64,000 nucleotides of DNA. It comes from Yoonia sp. G8-12. Lineage in GTDB: Bacteria; Pseudomonadota; Alphaproteobacteria; Rhodobacterales; Rhodobacteraceae. Below the pieces are notes generated by a model. The model was not told where the DNA came from, made no database searches, and was given only the letters and a program-made list of their open reading frames with translations. The stretch covers positions 868,001 through 932,000 of the forward strand of contig NZ_CP151762.1 of NCBI RefSeq assembly GCF_038443675.1. Reading direction: 5' to 3'. This document shows, one piece after another, positions 15,441 through 25,270 of the stretch (its first letter is position 1; every line of letters starts with the position of its first letter). Position numbers and translations under genes: made by a program.

Positions 15441-17851
15441 TACGGGTCCTTGCGGCATTTTTTCTGATCGGGCTCTTTGCTGTCACGTACCCTGCGGCAG
15501 CAATGGCGCAGGATACGCCCCAGACCGAAACGCAGGGTGATGCGCCTACGGACACCAAGTCTGACACGCCAGATGAGGCATCGTCTGAAACGCAGCCTCA
15601 GGCGCCCGCTGATGTACCCATCGAAGTGGCACCGGCGGATACCGATAGCTTTGAAAGACTGGCGCAGCGCGCCGAGGATCTTGCGCGGCGCGAGGATGCT
15701 TCTTTGTTTGCAATCAGTCGGTTGCGTGCCGAACTTGTCGGTTGGCGCGACCGTTTTCTAGAACAAACCAACGTCAATGCGGGCCGGATCGCGACGGTTG
15801 ACGCACAGATTGCCGCCCTTGGTGCCGTGCCCGAAAGCGGCGAAGAAGCCCCCGCCATCGCCGACCGCCGTGCCGCGCTGATCGCGCAGCGCAACGCGCT
15901 TGTTGCGCCACGTGTTCTTGCACAGGAATCTTATGTGCGTGCGAACGGACTGATCGGCGAATTCGACACGATGTCTTTGCAGCAGCAGACAGATGAATTG
16001 TCGGTGCGTGGTCCGTCGCCGCTTAATCCGGTGCACATCGGCGCGGCAGTAACGGCACTGTGGCAGCTCTTTGATGTTGTTGGCGTCGAAATCATGGCCG
16101 GATTCAATGTCAGACTCGTGAACGGTGGACTTAGCCGCGATTTGCCCCGCGTCCTGCTTTTGTTTGTGCTTGGCGTCGGGTTATTGAGCGTCGGGCGGGG
16201 CATGGTCACGCGCTGGCGTACGACGCTGCTGTCGCGACAGGGGCCTTGGCGTCCCATGGGCGTTTTTGTTGCCTCGTTGATCCAGATTGTAGTGCCTTTG
16301 TTGGGGCTTGTGGCGTTGACCGAAGCATTGAAGGCGCTGGATATCTTCGGCCTGCGCGGCGGGGATATGCTTGAAGCGGTCCCGGCGGCCGGTTCCTTTG
16401 TGATTTTCGGGTGGTGGTTGTCGCGGCTCGTTTTCCCTTTGGGCGACATCCCGGGATATCTTGGCTATGACGCACACACGCGGGCCGCGGGGCGGCGGGC
16501 AAGCAGCGCACTGGCGTGGGTTATGGCCATTGGCACGCTGATCGGGGCGGGGCTGGTCACGTTGGATATGTCAGAGGGGGCGATTGCCGCCTTTGAATGG
16601 CCGTTTCTGGTGGTTTTAGGAATTCTATTCTGGCGGCTTGGTCGGGTGATCCGTACCAAACCAGAGCAACGCGAAGATACGATTGTATCAGCGGGACGGT
16701 TGCGTAACCTGATTGGCCGGTTTGCCACGGTCGTGGCGATTGTCGCACCTTTGATTGCGGCCTTTGGTTATATCGCTGCCGGTATTGCCATTCTTGGGCC
16801 GTCGATCATCTCTGTCGCGCTTGTTGGCTTGTTGTTCATGCTACAGCAAATTGTCAGCGAAATGACGCAACCGGCCGACAATGGTGAAGATGCGCGCGGA
16901 TTGCAGGCGCTGCTGCCGGTGATGGTCAGCTTTGTGCTCTATGTGGTCAGCCTGCCGGTCTTTGCGTTGATCTGGGGCGCGCGGGTTGATGATCTGACAG
17001 AGATTTGGGCGCGGTTCCGTGAAGGTTTTTCCATTGGTGAAACCCGTATCTCACCGACCGATTTCCTGACCTTCGCGATTGTTTTTGCGGTGGGCTATCT
17101 GCTCACCCGTTTCATTCAGGGATCGTTGCGCCGGTCGGTACTACCGCGCACGCGGCTTGATCTGGGTGGGCAGAATGCCATCGTTGCGGGCTTTGGTTAT
17201 GTGGGGATCATGCTGGCCGCCATTCTAGCCATTACCACTGCGGGGATTGATCTGTCGAACCTTGCCATTGTGGCCGGTGCGTTGTCCGTGGGTATCGGTT
17301 TTGGTCTGCAGAATATCGTGTCGAATTTTGTGTCGGGGATTATCTTGTTGATCGAACGCCCCGTCAGTGAAGGGGACTGGATCGAGGTGGGCACTCAGAT
17401 GGGCTATGTGCGGTCAATTTCGGTGCGTTCGACGCGGATCGAGACATTTGACCGGACCGATGTGATTATTCCCAACGCTGATCTGGTCAGCGGGCAGGTG
17501 ACGAACTGGACCCGCGGTAATCTGATCGGGCGTGTCATCGTGCCTGTTGGCGTGGCTTACGGAACAGACACTGAGAAGGTTGCAGAGATTTTGCGCGGCA
17601 TCGCAGAGGCGCATCCGCAGGTTATCACGACGCCGCCGCCTGCGGTCATGTTCATCGGCTTTGGCGCGGATTCCCTCGATTTTGAGATCCGCGCAATTCT
17701 GCGTGACGTCAATTATGTGATTGTGACAAAATCCGAGATGAACCACGCCATCGCCAAAGCCTTTGCAGAAGAAGGCATCGAAATTCCCTTTGCCCAGCGT
17801 GATATCTGGCTGCGCAACCCCGAAGTTTTGAAGGACACGACGACACCATGA
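15437..17851 (+). CDS. Large MscS-family mechanosensitive channel with DUF3772 periplasmic domain
   Basis: 804-residue membrane protein. A signal peptide (cleaved near AAAMAQ) is followed by an acidic Thr/Ala/Pro-rich linker and a DUF3772-type helical periplasmic region (about residues 70-180). Then come around ten membrane segments. The MscS core is near residues 590-790: the pore helix LAIVAGALSVGIGFGLQNIVSNFVSG and the cytoplasmic beta domain with RPVSEGDWIEVG and TRIETFDRTDVIIPN. It should open on membrane tension and release solutes during osmotic downshock. Coupled by overlap to cysK before and alaX after. Confidence 0.9.
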   Translation: MIRVLAAFFLIGLFAVTYPAAAMAQDTPQTETQGDAPTDTKSDTPDEASSETQPQAPADVPIEVAPADTDSFERLAQRAEDLARREDASLFAISRLRAELVGWRDRFLEQTNVNAGRIATVDAQIAALGAVPESGEEAPAIADRRAALIAQRNALVAPRVLAQESYVRANGLIGEFDTMSLQQQTDELSVRGPSPLNPVHIGAAVTALWQLFDVVGVEIMAGFNVRLVNGGLSRDLPRVLLLFVLGVGLLSVGRGMVTRWRTTLLSRQGPWRPMGVFVASLIQIVVPLLGLVALTEALKALDIFGLRGGDMLEAVPAAGSFVIFGWWLSRLVFPLGDIPGYLGYDAHTRAAGRRASSALAWVMAIGTLIGAGLVTLDMSEGAIAAFEWPFLVVLGILFWRLGRVIRTKPEQREDTIVSAGRLRNLIGRFATVVAIVAPLIAAFGYIAAGIAILGPSIISVALVGLLFMLQQIVSEMTQPADNGEDARGLQALLPVMVSFVLYVVSLPVFALIWGARVDDLTEIWARFREGFSIGETRISPTDFLTFAIVFAVGYLLTRFIQGSLRRSVLPRTRLDLGGQNAIVAGFGYVGIMLAAILAITTAGIDLSNLAIVAGALSVGIGFGLQNIVSNFVSGIILLIERPVSEGDWIEVGTQMGYVRSISVRSTRIETFDRTDVIIPNADLVSGQVTNWTRGNLIGRVIVPVGVAYGTDTEKVAEILRGIAEAHPQVITTPPPAVMFIGFGADSLDFEIRAILRDVNYVIVTKSEMNHAIAKAFAEEGIEIPFAQRDIWLRNPEVLKDTTTP

Positions 17852-18564
17852 CCGCACTGCTTTTCCGCAAAGATGCCTATGCCCGCGAAGCGACCGGCAC
17901 TGTCAAAGCGATCACATCGGAAGGTGGCATCGTGCTGGACGGGACGCTGTTTTATCCCACGTCCGGCGGACAGCCGGGCGACAGCGGCACCCTGCGCTGG
18001 AACGGCGGCGAGATCGAGATTGCCACGACCGTCAAAGGCGACGGGGACGATGTGGTCTTGATCCCTGCGGAACCTGCCGGTCTGCCCGGTGTCGGGCAAC
18101 AGGTGACGCAGATTTTGAACTGGGATCGCCGCCTGCGCCACATGCGGGTGCACACGGCGCTGCATCTTTTGTCTGTCGTGATCCCGCTTCCGGTTTCTGG
18201 TGGTTCCATCGGGACCGACAAGGGCCGTCTGGATTTCGATATGCCCGAAGCACCAGACGACAAAGAGGGATTGGAAGCAGACCTGAACCGTCTGATTGAC
18301 TGCAACATGGATGTGACCGAGGAATGGATCACCGACGCCGAACTTGATGCACAGCCCGATCTGGTGAAAACCATGTCCGTCCAACCACCACGCGGCAGTG
18401 GTCAAATCCGCCTTGTGCGGATCGGGGTGGGCGACCAGACCGCCGATCTGCAACCCTGCGGTGGCACCCATGTGGCCAACACCGATGAAATCGGCCGCGT
18501 CCGCATCGGAAAGATCGAGAAAAAAGGCCGCCAGAACCGGCGCGTCTATCTACATTTGGAGTAA
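17848..18564 (+). CDS. Alanyl-tRNA editing protein AlaX
   Basis: 238-residue free-standing homologue of the AlaRS editing domain, which removes Ser or Gly mischarged on tRNA-Ala. Zinc-binding residues are visible in MRVHTALHLL (HxxxH) and in PCGGTHVANTDEIG (CxxxH). Residues 30-45 (FYPTSGGQPGDSG) match the glycine-rich N-terminal module of AlaX type II proteins. ATG overlaps the preceding stop (ATGA). Confidence 0.9.
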   Translation: MTALLFRKDAYAREATGTVKAITSEGGIVLDGTLFYPTSGGQPGDSGTLRWNGGEIEIATTVKGDGDDVVLIPAEPAGLPGVGQQVTQILNWDRRLRHMRVHTALHLLSVVIPLPVSGGSIGTDKGRLDFDMPEAPDDKEGLEADLNRLIDCNMDVTEEWITDAELDAQPDLVKTMSVQPPRGSGQIRLVRIGVGDQTADLQPCGGTHVANTDEIGRVRIGKIEKKGRQNRRVYLHLE

Positions 18565-18567
18565 GCT

Positions 18568-19221
18568 TTGCTGCGTCTTGCCTCTCTTTGTGTTTTGTTG
18601 CTTTACGCTGGCCTGCCAGCCGCAGCGAATGAACGCTATGCGGGCTGCAACGCAGAACAAACCAAAATCATTGATGAGGCACTGGCCACCGCAAAAGACC
18701 TCACGCTGAAAGCCGCTGTTGCCGTGGGCGATACGCCGGATTACCAACGCTGGTTCGGCAGCTATTCAGATGCCAACGCAGAGCGTGTCCGCGCAAGCCT
18801 GAAATCGGTTGTCACCGCCCTGCGTGGCGGTGCGGTGACGGCACAGTGCGATAGGGTATCACAACGGGGCTGCAACGCTGGCGAATATGCATGGGTTTTC
18901 GCCAACCAACCCTACCTGATGCACCTGTGTCCCGCGTTCTTTACGCTACCGCCCTTGACGGCGCTGCGGCCCGGCGACCGGCGTTCGGACAACGGCACGC
19001 TTGAGGGCACGATTGTGCATGAGGTGTCGCATTTTCTGCATGTCGCCGATACCGAAGATCACTGTTATTCGCGCACGGAATGCGCGCGGATGGCGCAAAG
19101 GGATGCGCGCCGCGCCATCGAAAACGCGGATAGCTATCAGTATTTTACCGAGGACGTGACCTATTTTGCGCGCCAGCCGACGGGTGACAAACCACCGGCC
19201 GCAATGCGCTCTGACCGCTAG
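18568..19221 (+). CDS. Secreted M35/aspzincin-like metallopeptidase
   Basis: 217 residues. A signal peptide (MLRLASLCVLLLYAGLPAAA) is followed by a domain with zinc motif TIVHEVSHFLHVADTEDHCY, i.e. HExxH with a downstream Asp as in deuterolysin-type peptidases. Six Cys residues, including CNAEQ and the CYSRTEC pair, suggest disulfides. The C-terminal ENADSYQYFTEDV segment is typical of this group in proteobacteria. Start is TTG 18568, four bases after the alaX stop; GGAG in the end of alaX serves as ribosome site. Function in the periplasm or outside is unknown. It ends convergently, overlapping the last bases of the AI-2E permease gene. Confidence 0.72.
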   Translation: MLRLASLCVLLLYAGLPAAANERYAGCNAEQTKIIDEALATAKDLTLKAAVAVGDTPDYQRWFGSYSDANAERVRASLKSVVTALRGGAVTAQCDRVSQRGCNAGEYAWVFANQPYLMHLCPAFFTLPPLTALRPGDRRSDNGTLEGTIVHEVSHFLHVADTEDHCYSRTECARMAQRDARRAIENADSYQYFTEDVTYFARQPTGDKPPAAMRSDR

Positions 19222-20363
19222 TCACGTTTGATATCCTGACCGAAAAGATCGCGTTCAATCGGCTGGTCCAGCATCTTTTCGGACTCCGGTAACCCCTCAC
19301 GCGACAAAAGCACCGCAAAGGGCCGCAGCTTGGGCACATGGCTGCACACCACCAGCAGCATCACCATGATCGGTACCGACAGGAACATGCCCGGGATACC
19401 CCAGACAGCGCCCCAGAACGCCAAGGACAGGATGATCCCGAAGGATGACAGCCGCAGCGCGCGGCCCATCAGCATCGGGTCGATGATGCTGCCATTCACG
19501 AATTGAATGATGCCCACGATCACGAAAACCGCGAGTGTCGTTGACCCGTCCCCAAGCTCAACCTGTGCGACCAGCGTGATCAGCGCGGTCGCCACGATAG
19601 AGCCGATGTTGGGAATGAAGTTGAGAACGAATGTAATGATGCCAAGGGATGTCGCCAGCCCCAGCCCGAAGGCCTGAGCCAGGACAAAAACCATCGCGCC
19701 GGTAATCGCGCTGATGACTGTCTTTACGAGCAGGTAATAGTTCACCCTGTGGATGATGGACCGGATGATTTTGGCGACACGTTCTGCCTGCGCAGCATCA
19801 CCGACAAGGCTGAGCAGTTTGGTTTCGAACCAGATCCGCTCGGCGAACAGAAACCCGACAAAAAGGATGATCAGCACGGTCCCTTGTGTCAGGCCGCTGG
19901 CCTGACTTGCCGCCCCGCGCAGATAACTGGACATTTCCACCGACCGCATCGCATTGAAAACGGCTTGCTGGCTGTCCTCGCCCAGCCACGCAAACATCGC
20001 GGCCACGGCGGCGGGCGCGCGTTCGGCGTAAGACAGTGTTAACACGAGCACAGTATTGACTTGGGACAGAAGGACAGAGCTCAGCGAGAGCAAAGCCGCT
20101 GCAATCAAGACCATAGCCACAACGCTGGCCAATGCGTTGGGAATACGGAACGGCCCGATACGTTGGCGGGCGATGAAATTGATGACGTCGCTGGTCAGGC
20201 TGAAAAGAATGATCGCTGTGGCCAGCGAAATCAGCACAAACCGCGCCTGCACCAGCAAGAACAGCACGACCGCGAAGGCGATAATCAACAACGCGCCGGT
20301 TTGCAGGCGCGTGGTCTCGCTTGGTCGTTCGGATTTGCCGGTTTTGGGCGGATCATGCAGCAT
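19218..20363 (-). CDS. AI-2E family transporter (PerM-like permease)
   Basis: About 381 residues with eight or so membrane segments; the family has been linked to autoinducer-2 export or ion antiport, mostly without proof. Typical features are the N-terminal segments LIIAFAVVLFLLV and LISLATAIILFSL, the GFLFAERIWFETK loop, and the C-terminal LNFIPNIGSIVA and IIDPMLMGRALRLSSF motifs. The open frame extends through the tRNA-Ser gene, so the true start must be downstream of it; ATG 20363 has AGAGG twelve bases upstream and is preferred, with ATG 20396 the alternative. Converges on the M35 gene. Confidence 0.85.
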   Translation of the reverse strand: MLHDPPKTGKSERPSETTRLQTGALLIIAFAVVLFLLVQARFVLISLATAIILFSLTSDVINFIARQRIGPFRIPNALASVVAMVLIAAALLSLSSVLLSQVNTVLVLTLSYAERAPAAVAAMFAWLGEDSQQAVFNAMRSVEMSSYLRGAASQASGLTQGTVLIILFVGFLFAERIWFETKLLSLVGDAAQAERVAKIIRSIIHRVNYYLLVKTVISAITGAMVFVLAQAFGLGLATSLGIITFVLNFIPNIGSIVATALITLVAQVELGDGSTTLAVFVIVGIIQFVNGSIIDPMLMGRALRLSSFGIILSLAFWGAVWGIPGMFLSVPIMVMLLVVCSHVPKLRPFAVLLSREGLPESEKMLDQPIERDLFGQDIKRD

Positions 20364-20491
20364 GCGTCGGGTGGCCTCTTGTCTCGGACGCTGCATTTGT
20401 AGGGGTCGGGCGGGGCCGCGGTAAAGGGGGTTCACAAACATATGTATAGGGTCTTGCAAAAGGGGGGCGATAAGGCTAAACCGCGCCTCAC

Positions 20492-20581
20492 GGACAGGTG
20501 GCCGAGTGGTCGAAGGCGCACGCCTGGAAAGTGTGTAGGCGGGAGACCGTCTCCAGGGTTCGAATCCCTGTCTGTCCGCCA
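20492..20581 (+). tRNA. tRNA-Ser (GGA)
   Basis: A 90-base tRNA including an encoded CCA. Acceptor stem GGACAGG pairs with CCTGTCC near the 3' end, the T-loop TTCGAAT is present, and the long variable arm expected for serine tRNAs is seen. Anticodon GGA is at 20526-20528. Confidence 0.96.
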
Positions 20582-20832
20582 CTATGCCCTGATTTTTGAC
20601 GAGAAAATTCGGTTCAGTCACAAAACCCGCCTAAATACCCGCAAATTATAGGTATCCTTTAAGCCTCTGAACCTTTGTCCGCGCAACTGGATGCCCTGCG
20701 GGCAGGCATCATTGCGATGTCGCAGATCAGGCGGTTCAGCCTTGGCGGAACGCTATTGTTGCAAGGTGCAAGCGCTGTGCGTGCAAGGGTCGGTCCCCCT
20801 TAGGCCCGCTCGAAAGCAAAGACGGCATTACC

Positions 20833-22272
20833 CTACGCGCGGTGCAGTCGAAATGAGTGCTCCGCATCCCCCGACATCGTGTCTGGCAAGCGGCACATGG
20901 GAAGGACCACGGCGTTTGCGCCGGCACCGATCTGGACCAGCGGTTGGGTCCGGTTTGCCGGATCTGATGATGGTTTTTCGCACCATTCCGACATTTCGAT
21001 ACTGACAACACGGTCTACCAGATAGCCAACCTGATGGCCGGGCTTGCCAGTCAGAAGAATTTTGGCTCTGTGATTGTCAATGGGTGCGCGGCCCATACAT
21101 TCGCAAAGATCAAACAGAGCGATGCTCTCGTGAGCCTGAGAGAAATACCCCTGAAACCCTTGTTTCTTGATGTCTGTTTTCGTCAGCGCCTGAGGTTGCT
21201 CGACGATACAGTTGACCTGCGATATCGGGATCGCCAACCGTTCACCGGCATCGACAACGAGAAAACGTTCTCTTGCTGTAATGATATTCCGGGTCAGATT
21301 TCGCGCGTCTTGGGCCATTGCGACATCAGGTGGCGGGATCTCTGGCTTTGAGAGGGTTGCGATCTCTTGCAAGTCTTTTGCGGCATGAAGTTTTGGAAGG
21401 TCGATTACATAGACCTGCGAACTGTCATCGCGGATCATGATTTTAGAAATGAAATTTCTTTCGGCTTGCCAAATCGGTAGAGACGTTTCCAAACCATCCG
21501 CGAATGTGCCGATCTTGTGAATGGCATCAACAGCAAAACCTATCACCAGATCATCGGGAAAACGCAAGGCAACGACTTCGGTCATCTGGTTGGTTTTTCG
21601 CGTTCCCAATCCGAGGATTTGCACCGGACAAAGCACAGGTATGCGGCGCCCGTGATAGGTGATTTCGCCAAGGCAGGGGCCAATTGTGAGCGCAGTTTTT
21701 TCGATATTCTGTTTGTGAATTGCGGCATAAACCTCGACGGCGGGAACAGAATAGAGCGCACCACCAGCCGCAAAGGTAAGCATGGGGTCGCGGACCCTTC
21801 GGCTTTGATCCGTGCGATTACTGTGACGCGCGACGGTAAATATTCCTGGCAACGCGAATGTAGCGCTCACATCCAACAGCGACACAAAGCGTCCTTGATA
21901 GGTAAAGAAATCGTGGAACAGTGGTTGTACTCTGCCTTCATGTTGCGAGATATGTTGAATTTCATCTGTGTCGACCGAGGTGATGCCCACAACTTGATCG
22001 ACGAAAACTGCCAGTAAGCGCTGATCGGTTTGTAGAATGATACCAAATTCTTGTTCTTCATTCGTGTGCGTGAAACGCCCTATCTTCGGTAGGTTGAGAA
22101 CAGGAACAAGCTGGCCGCGAAGCTCAATTCCACCGCGCAACAGCGGCTGCTCTTGCGGTAGATGCTCTTGCTTTCTGACATGAAACACTTCTGAAAGATG
22201 CTCGATCGCGATGCCCATCAAGGTGTCGCCAATCTCGATAATTCCGAATTGTCTAAACGCTGCTTCAGTCAT
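20833..22272 (-). CDS. Triple CheW-domain chemotaxis coupling protein
   Basis: 479 residues made of three consecutive CheW-like domains (roughly 8-150, 163-310, 328-470). Each has the CheW strand pattern: GGIELRGQLVPVLNLPKIG in the first, GEITYHGRRIPVLCPVQILG in the second and AHESIALFDLCECMG in the third. CheW normally couples chemoreceptors to the histidine kinase CheA. No CheA part is present. The gene is nine bases downstream of a chemoreceptor gene, so the two form an operon and presumably one array. Start could be ATG 22272 or GTG 22275. Confidence 0.88.
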   Translation of the reverse strand: MTEAAFRQFGIIEIGDTLMGIAIEHLSEVFHVRKQEHLPQEQPLLRGGIELRGQLVPVLNLPKIGRFTHTNEEQEFGIILQTDQRLLAVFVDQVVGITSVDTDEIQHISQHEGRVQPLFHDFFTYQGRFVSLLDVSATFALPGIFTVARHSNRTDQSRRVRDPMLTFAAGGALYSVPAVEVYAAIHKQNIEKTALTIGPCLGEITYHGRRIPVLCPVQILGLGTRKTNQMTEVVALRFPDDLVIGFAVDAIHKIGTFADGLETSLPIWQAERNFISKIMIRDDSSQVYVIDLPKLHAAKDLQEIATLSKPEIPPPDVAMAQDARNLTRNIITARERFLVVDAGERLAIPISQVNCIVEQPQALTKTDIKKQGFQGYFSQAHESIALFDLCECMGRAPIDNHRAKILLTGKPGHQVGYLVDRVVSIEMSEWCEKPSSDPANRTQPLVQIGAGANAVVLPMCRLPDTMSGDAEHSFRLHRA

Positions 22273-22281
22273 CACATCTCG

Positions 22282-25098
22282 CTACTCAGCAATTGCTGAT
22301 TTCAGCTTCTCCGTCACCTGAACGACCTCGGCCATTTTGGTGGTTTGCGCTTCACTTTCCGCGATGATTGCCAGAATCGTATCCGCGTTTTGCGCAAGAG
22401 TGGTGGTTTGTGTTTTTAGATCTTCCAGGACTGCATTTGCATTTGCTGTGCCGGAAGAAAGTAGTCCGCTGGCATGTTCGACATGGCGGCTGATCCCGCG
22501 TGCGGCTTCACCATTGCGTTCAGCAAGTTTGCGCACCTCGTCAGCGACAATTGAAAAACCTATGCCATGCTCCCCTGCGCGCGCCGCTTCAATCGCGGCA
22601 TTAAATGCAAGAAGGTTGGTTTGCACCGCAATCTCACCAACAATTTCCACGATTTCAGTGAGTTCCAATACTTCCGTGGATGCACTGTTGAGGTCTTGCA
22701 GCGTTTTTTCGACTTTGGTTCTGTTTTGTTGTGTCAGATCTTGTGACGATTTCGTCATGACCGACAGATCCTCTGCTTCGCGTCTGATCTGGGTGCCTGA
22801 CCCGGTGCCACTTTGGATCATCATCGCGATTTCCTGGCTGCTTTCGCGCGCCTTGTTCTCAAGCGCAATCAACGCTGAGATCTCGACCCCGGAATTGATG
22901 ATTTTTGTGACTTCGCCGTCGATGTTGCGGACCGGATGATAGCTGGCGGACAGATGCACATCGCGATTAAATCGCGCGACACGGCGCACACGCCCGGTAT
23001 AGCTTTCGCCTTTGCCCAGATTGAACCAAAGAGACCGGTAATCTTCGGTTTGAACCAAGTCTGGCGAACAAAACATCGAGTGGTGTTGCCCAACAATTTC
23101 GCGCAGCGAATAGCCAAATGTTTTCAAAAAGATATCGTTTGCCCGCAAAACGTTGCCCGCTGTGTCATATTCTACAACGCATTGCAGTTGATTCAGGGCG
23201 TCAAGCCGTGAACGGTTTTCCAGGCGGGACAGCTTTTGTTTTGTAATATCGCTGGCAAACAGAATGACGCTCGCGACATTTTGCTTTGGATCGAGGATGG
23301 GGCTATACGCGCCAAGCAGCCAGATATCTTCGTTATTTTGATCGCGATGCCGGAACTCGCCTGTTTCGCTGTCCCCGCTGGTCACGCGGTCCCACATCTT
23401 GCGATATGCTTCGCTTTCCTTTGCGCCATTTGCATAAAGTGTGTCGACCTTTTGTCCGAGCACTTCTTGTTTTGACACGCCAAAGGAGGTTGTAAATTTG
23501 TCATTGACGTCGATCACTGTGCCGTCTGGCGTATATTCAATCATCATCTGGGTCAGATTGATTGCGCGCATGCGCTCATCCAGTTTCATCTCGCGCAATT
23601 TGCTGGCTGTGACGTCGACAAAAAACAGGGCCAGTTTCCAAAAATTTCCGTTTGGCGTGAACAACGGGACATAAGTGGCTTTGATGTAGACGGTTTCGCC
23701 GTCAGTCGTTTGCATTTCGTCTGTTTTGTCGACCCGCTTGCCTTCCTGCATCCGGTCCCAGAAATTGCGGTAGAGCGCGCCGTTCGCCATATTTCCGGAA
23801 AAGAAGTCTTTGAGGCTTTTTCGTGTGACATCTTCCGGCTCAATGCGAAACAATTTTTGGAAATTCTTGTTTGCTTTCAGCAAAGCACCAGCACCGTCAA
23901 ATTCTGCCCGCCCGACCATGTCTTCGGATGCCGCAAGCATGGCGCGGCTGTCGATGTAGTCTTCATATTCTGCGGTGATGTCTTCACCAACTTTGATGAC
24001 TTTCATCAGATGGCCGGCGGCATCCATAACGGGGATCAAGGTTGATGATAGCCAGATCAGACTTTGATCCTTGCCGCGATGCCGGATTCGAAGGGTCTGT
24101 GTCTTGCCTTCGGCAAGGTTCTCCCAAGTTTCCTTATAGAGTGTGCCGCGCGCAAAACCCTTGTCGCACAGGTCATCATCATGCATTCCGATTGCGTCCT
24201 CGGGCGCATGCCCAAGAATATTGGCCATGCGTTCATTGATAGCCGAAATATGCCGTTCCTTGTCGAACTCACACATGGCCAGCCCCCGCCAAAGCCCGCT
24301 GCTTTGTTCGATCGCTTTTTCAGCGGAATAGGTGCTTTCAGATACATCCATCAGGCATTGCAGGATCTGGGTGAACTGCCCGCTTGCGTCTTGAATGGGT
24401 GCAAAAATGCAATGAAACCAGACCTCTGTACCAACCGCTGTGATATGCTTGTAACGCCCCTCGACGGTGCGGCCCTGACGTAGCTTTTCCCAAAAATCAA
24501 AATACTCCTCGGCTTCGCATACGACCTTTGGCCAGATCTTGTCGTGGTTTTTGCCGACCAGTTCTTCGCCATAATCCTCCATCGCGGTCATGGCGCGATC
24601 GTTCAGCGATTGGATGTTACCATCCAGATCAAAGGTAATCGTACCGACAGATGCGTCCATGCTGCGAAAAAGCGGGGATTGTTCGCCTGTCCGGGGCGTC
24701 ATCGTGTGCGTCGCGACGGGTGTTAGTTGGACAAGGATATGTGTTGGCGCATCAACCGGGCCGCAGGGTGTCGCGCGAATGTCGCCTTGCATCGAAAGGC
24801 CAAGTGCGCCTTCAACCGTCCCAGACCAGGTGCAGTCTTGGTCAGCCAACAGCGCAGTCCAGTAGTCATCCGCGTTGCCGGCGCCCAGCATTTCCGAAAA
24901 TGTCGGCTGGATCGGGGTGGTTGTATCCAGCCCAAGCTGCATTTCAGCCGGTTGATTTGTCGCGCACAGGGTTGCGGTCCCTGCATCAAACAAAAGAAGT
25001 ACTTTGTCCGCCAGCAAGCGGGCCGCAATCGGCCCGATGACACGCTCAAGCGACGGTTCGGATGCATCTGGTGCGATATTAAGGGGTTCTTCTGTCAT
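22282..25098 (-). CDS. Soluble chemoreceptor with five tandem PAS domains
   Basis: 938 residues with no membrane segment. After a divergent PAS-like N-terminus (about 20-130), five PAS repeats follow, roughly residues 140-755; each ends in a recognisable W...G...YxP...D.T pattern (for example WLSSTLIPVMDAAGH and WLLGAYSPILDP). The C-terminal part is a methyl-accepting signalling domain with hairpin tip IAVQTNLLAFNAAIEAARAGEHG. PAS sensors of this layout often bind FAD or haem and report redox state. GGAAGG precedes ATG 25098. It is divergent from tal, 172 bases apart, placing it at the edge of the PYP and gas vesicle island. Whether it listens to PYP is unknown. Confidence 0.9.
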   Translation of the reverse strand: MTEEPLNIAPDASEPSLERVIGPIAARLLADKVLLLFDAGTATLCATNQPAEMQLGLDTTTPIQPTFSEMLGAGNADDYWTALLADQDCTWSGTVEGALGLSMQGDIRATPCGPVDAPTHILVQLTPVATHTMTPRTGEQSPLFRSMDASVGTITFDLDGNIQSLNDRAMTAMEDYGEELVGKNHDKIWPKVVCEAEEYFDFWEKLRQGRTVEGRYKHITAVGTEVWFHCIFAPIQDASGQFTQILQCLMDVSESTYSAEKAIEQSSGLWRGLAMCEFDKERHISAINERMANILGHAPEDAIGMHDDDLCDKGFARGTLYKETWENLAEGKTQTLRIRHRGKDQSLIWLSSTLIPVMDAAGHLMKVIKVGEDITAEYEDYIDSRAMLAASEDMVGRAEFDGAGALLKANKNFQKLFRIEPEDVTRKSLKDFFSGNMANGALYRNFWDRMQEGKRVDKTDEMQTTDGETVYIKATYVPLFTPNGNFWKLALFFVDVTASKLREMKLDERMRAINLTQMMIEYTPDGTVIDVNDKFTTSFGVSKQEVLGQKVDTLYANGAKESEAYRKMWDRVTSGDSETGEFRHRDQNNEDIWLLGAYSPILDPKQNVASVILFASDITKQKLSRLENRSRLDALNQLQCVVEYDTAGNVLRANDIFLKTFGYSLREIVGQHHSMFCSPDLVQTEDYRSLWFNLGKGESYTGRVRRVARFNRDVHLSASYHPVRNIDGEVTKIINSGVEISALIALENKARESSQEIAMMIQSGTGSGTQIRREAEDLSVMTKSSQDLTQQNRTKVEKTLQDLNSASTEVLELTEIVEIVGEIAVQTNLLAFNAAIEAARAGEHGIGFSIVADEVRKLAERNGEAARGISRHVEHASGLLSSGTANANAVLEDLKTQTTTLAQNADTILAIIAESEAQTTKMAEVVQVTEKLKSAIAE

Positions 25099-25270
25099 GG
25101 CCCACCTTCCGTTTCCAGCAACGTCTTAGTCCGGTCTGTTTAAGGATTCCTTTCGATGACCATGGCAATCGGTTGTTTTATCTCTCAGCCAATCTTTCCG
25201 GGTCTGCGCTTAAGATCGAATTAACCATGCCAACCCTAGTGTTGCGTCACACCACCATAAGGGAACGCCC

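Noticed and set aside
20492..20581. tRNA-Ser as a possible integration site
   Set aside because: No integrase, no repeated tRNA 3' end and no foreign-looking DNA follow it; the next genes are chemotaxis genes.
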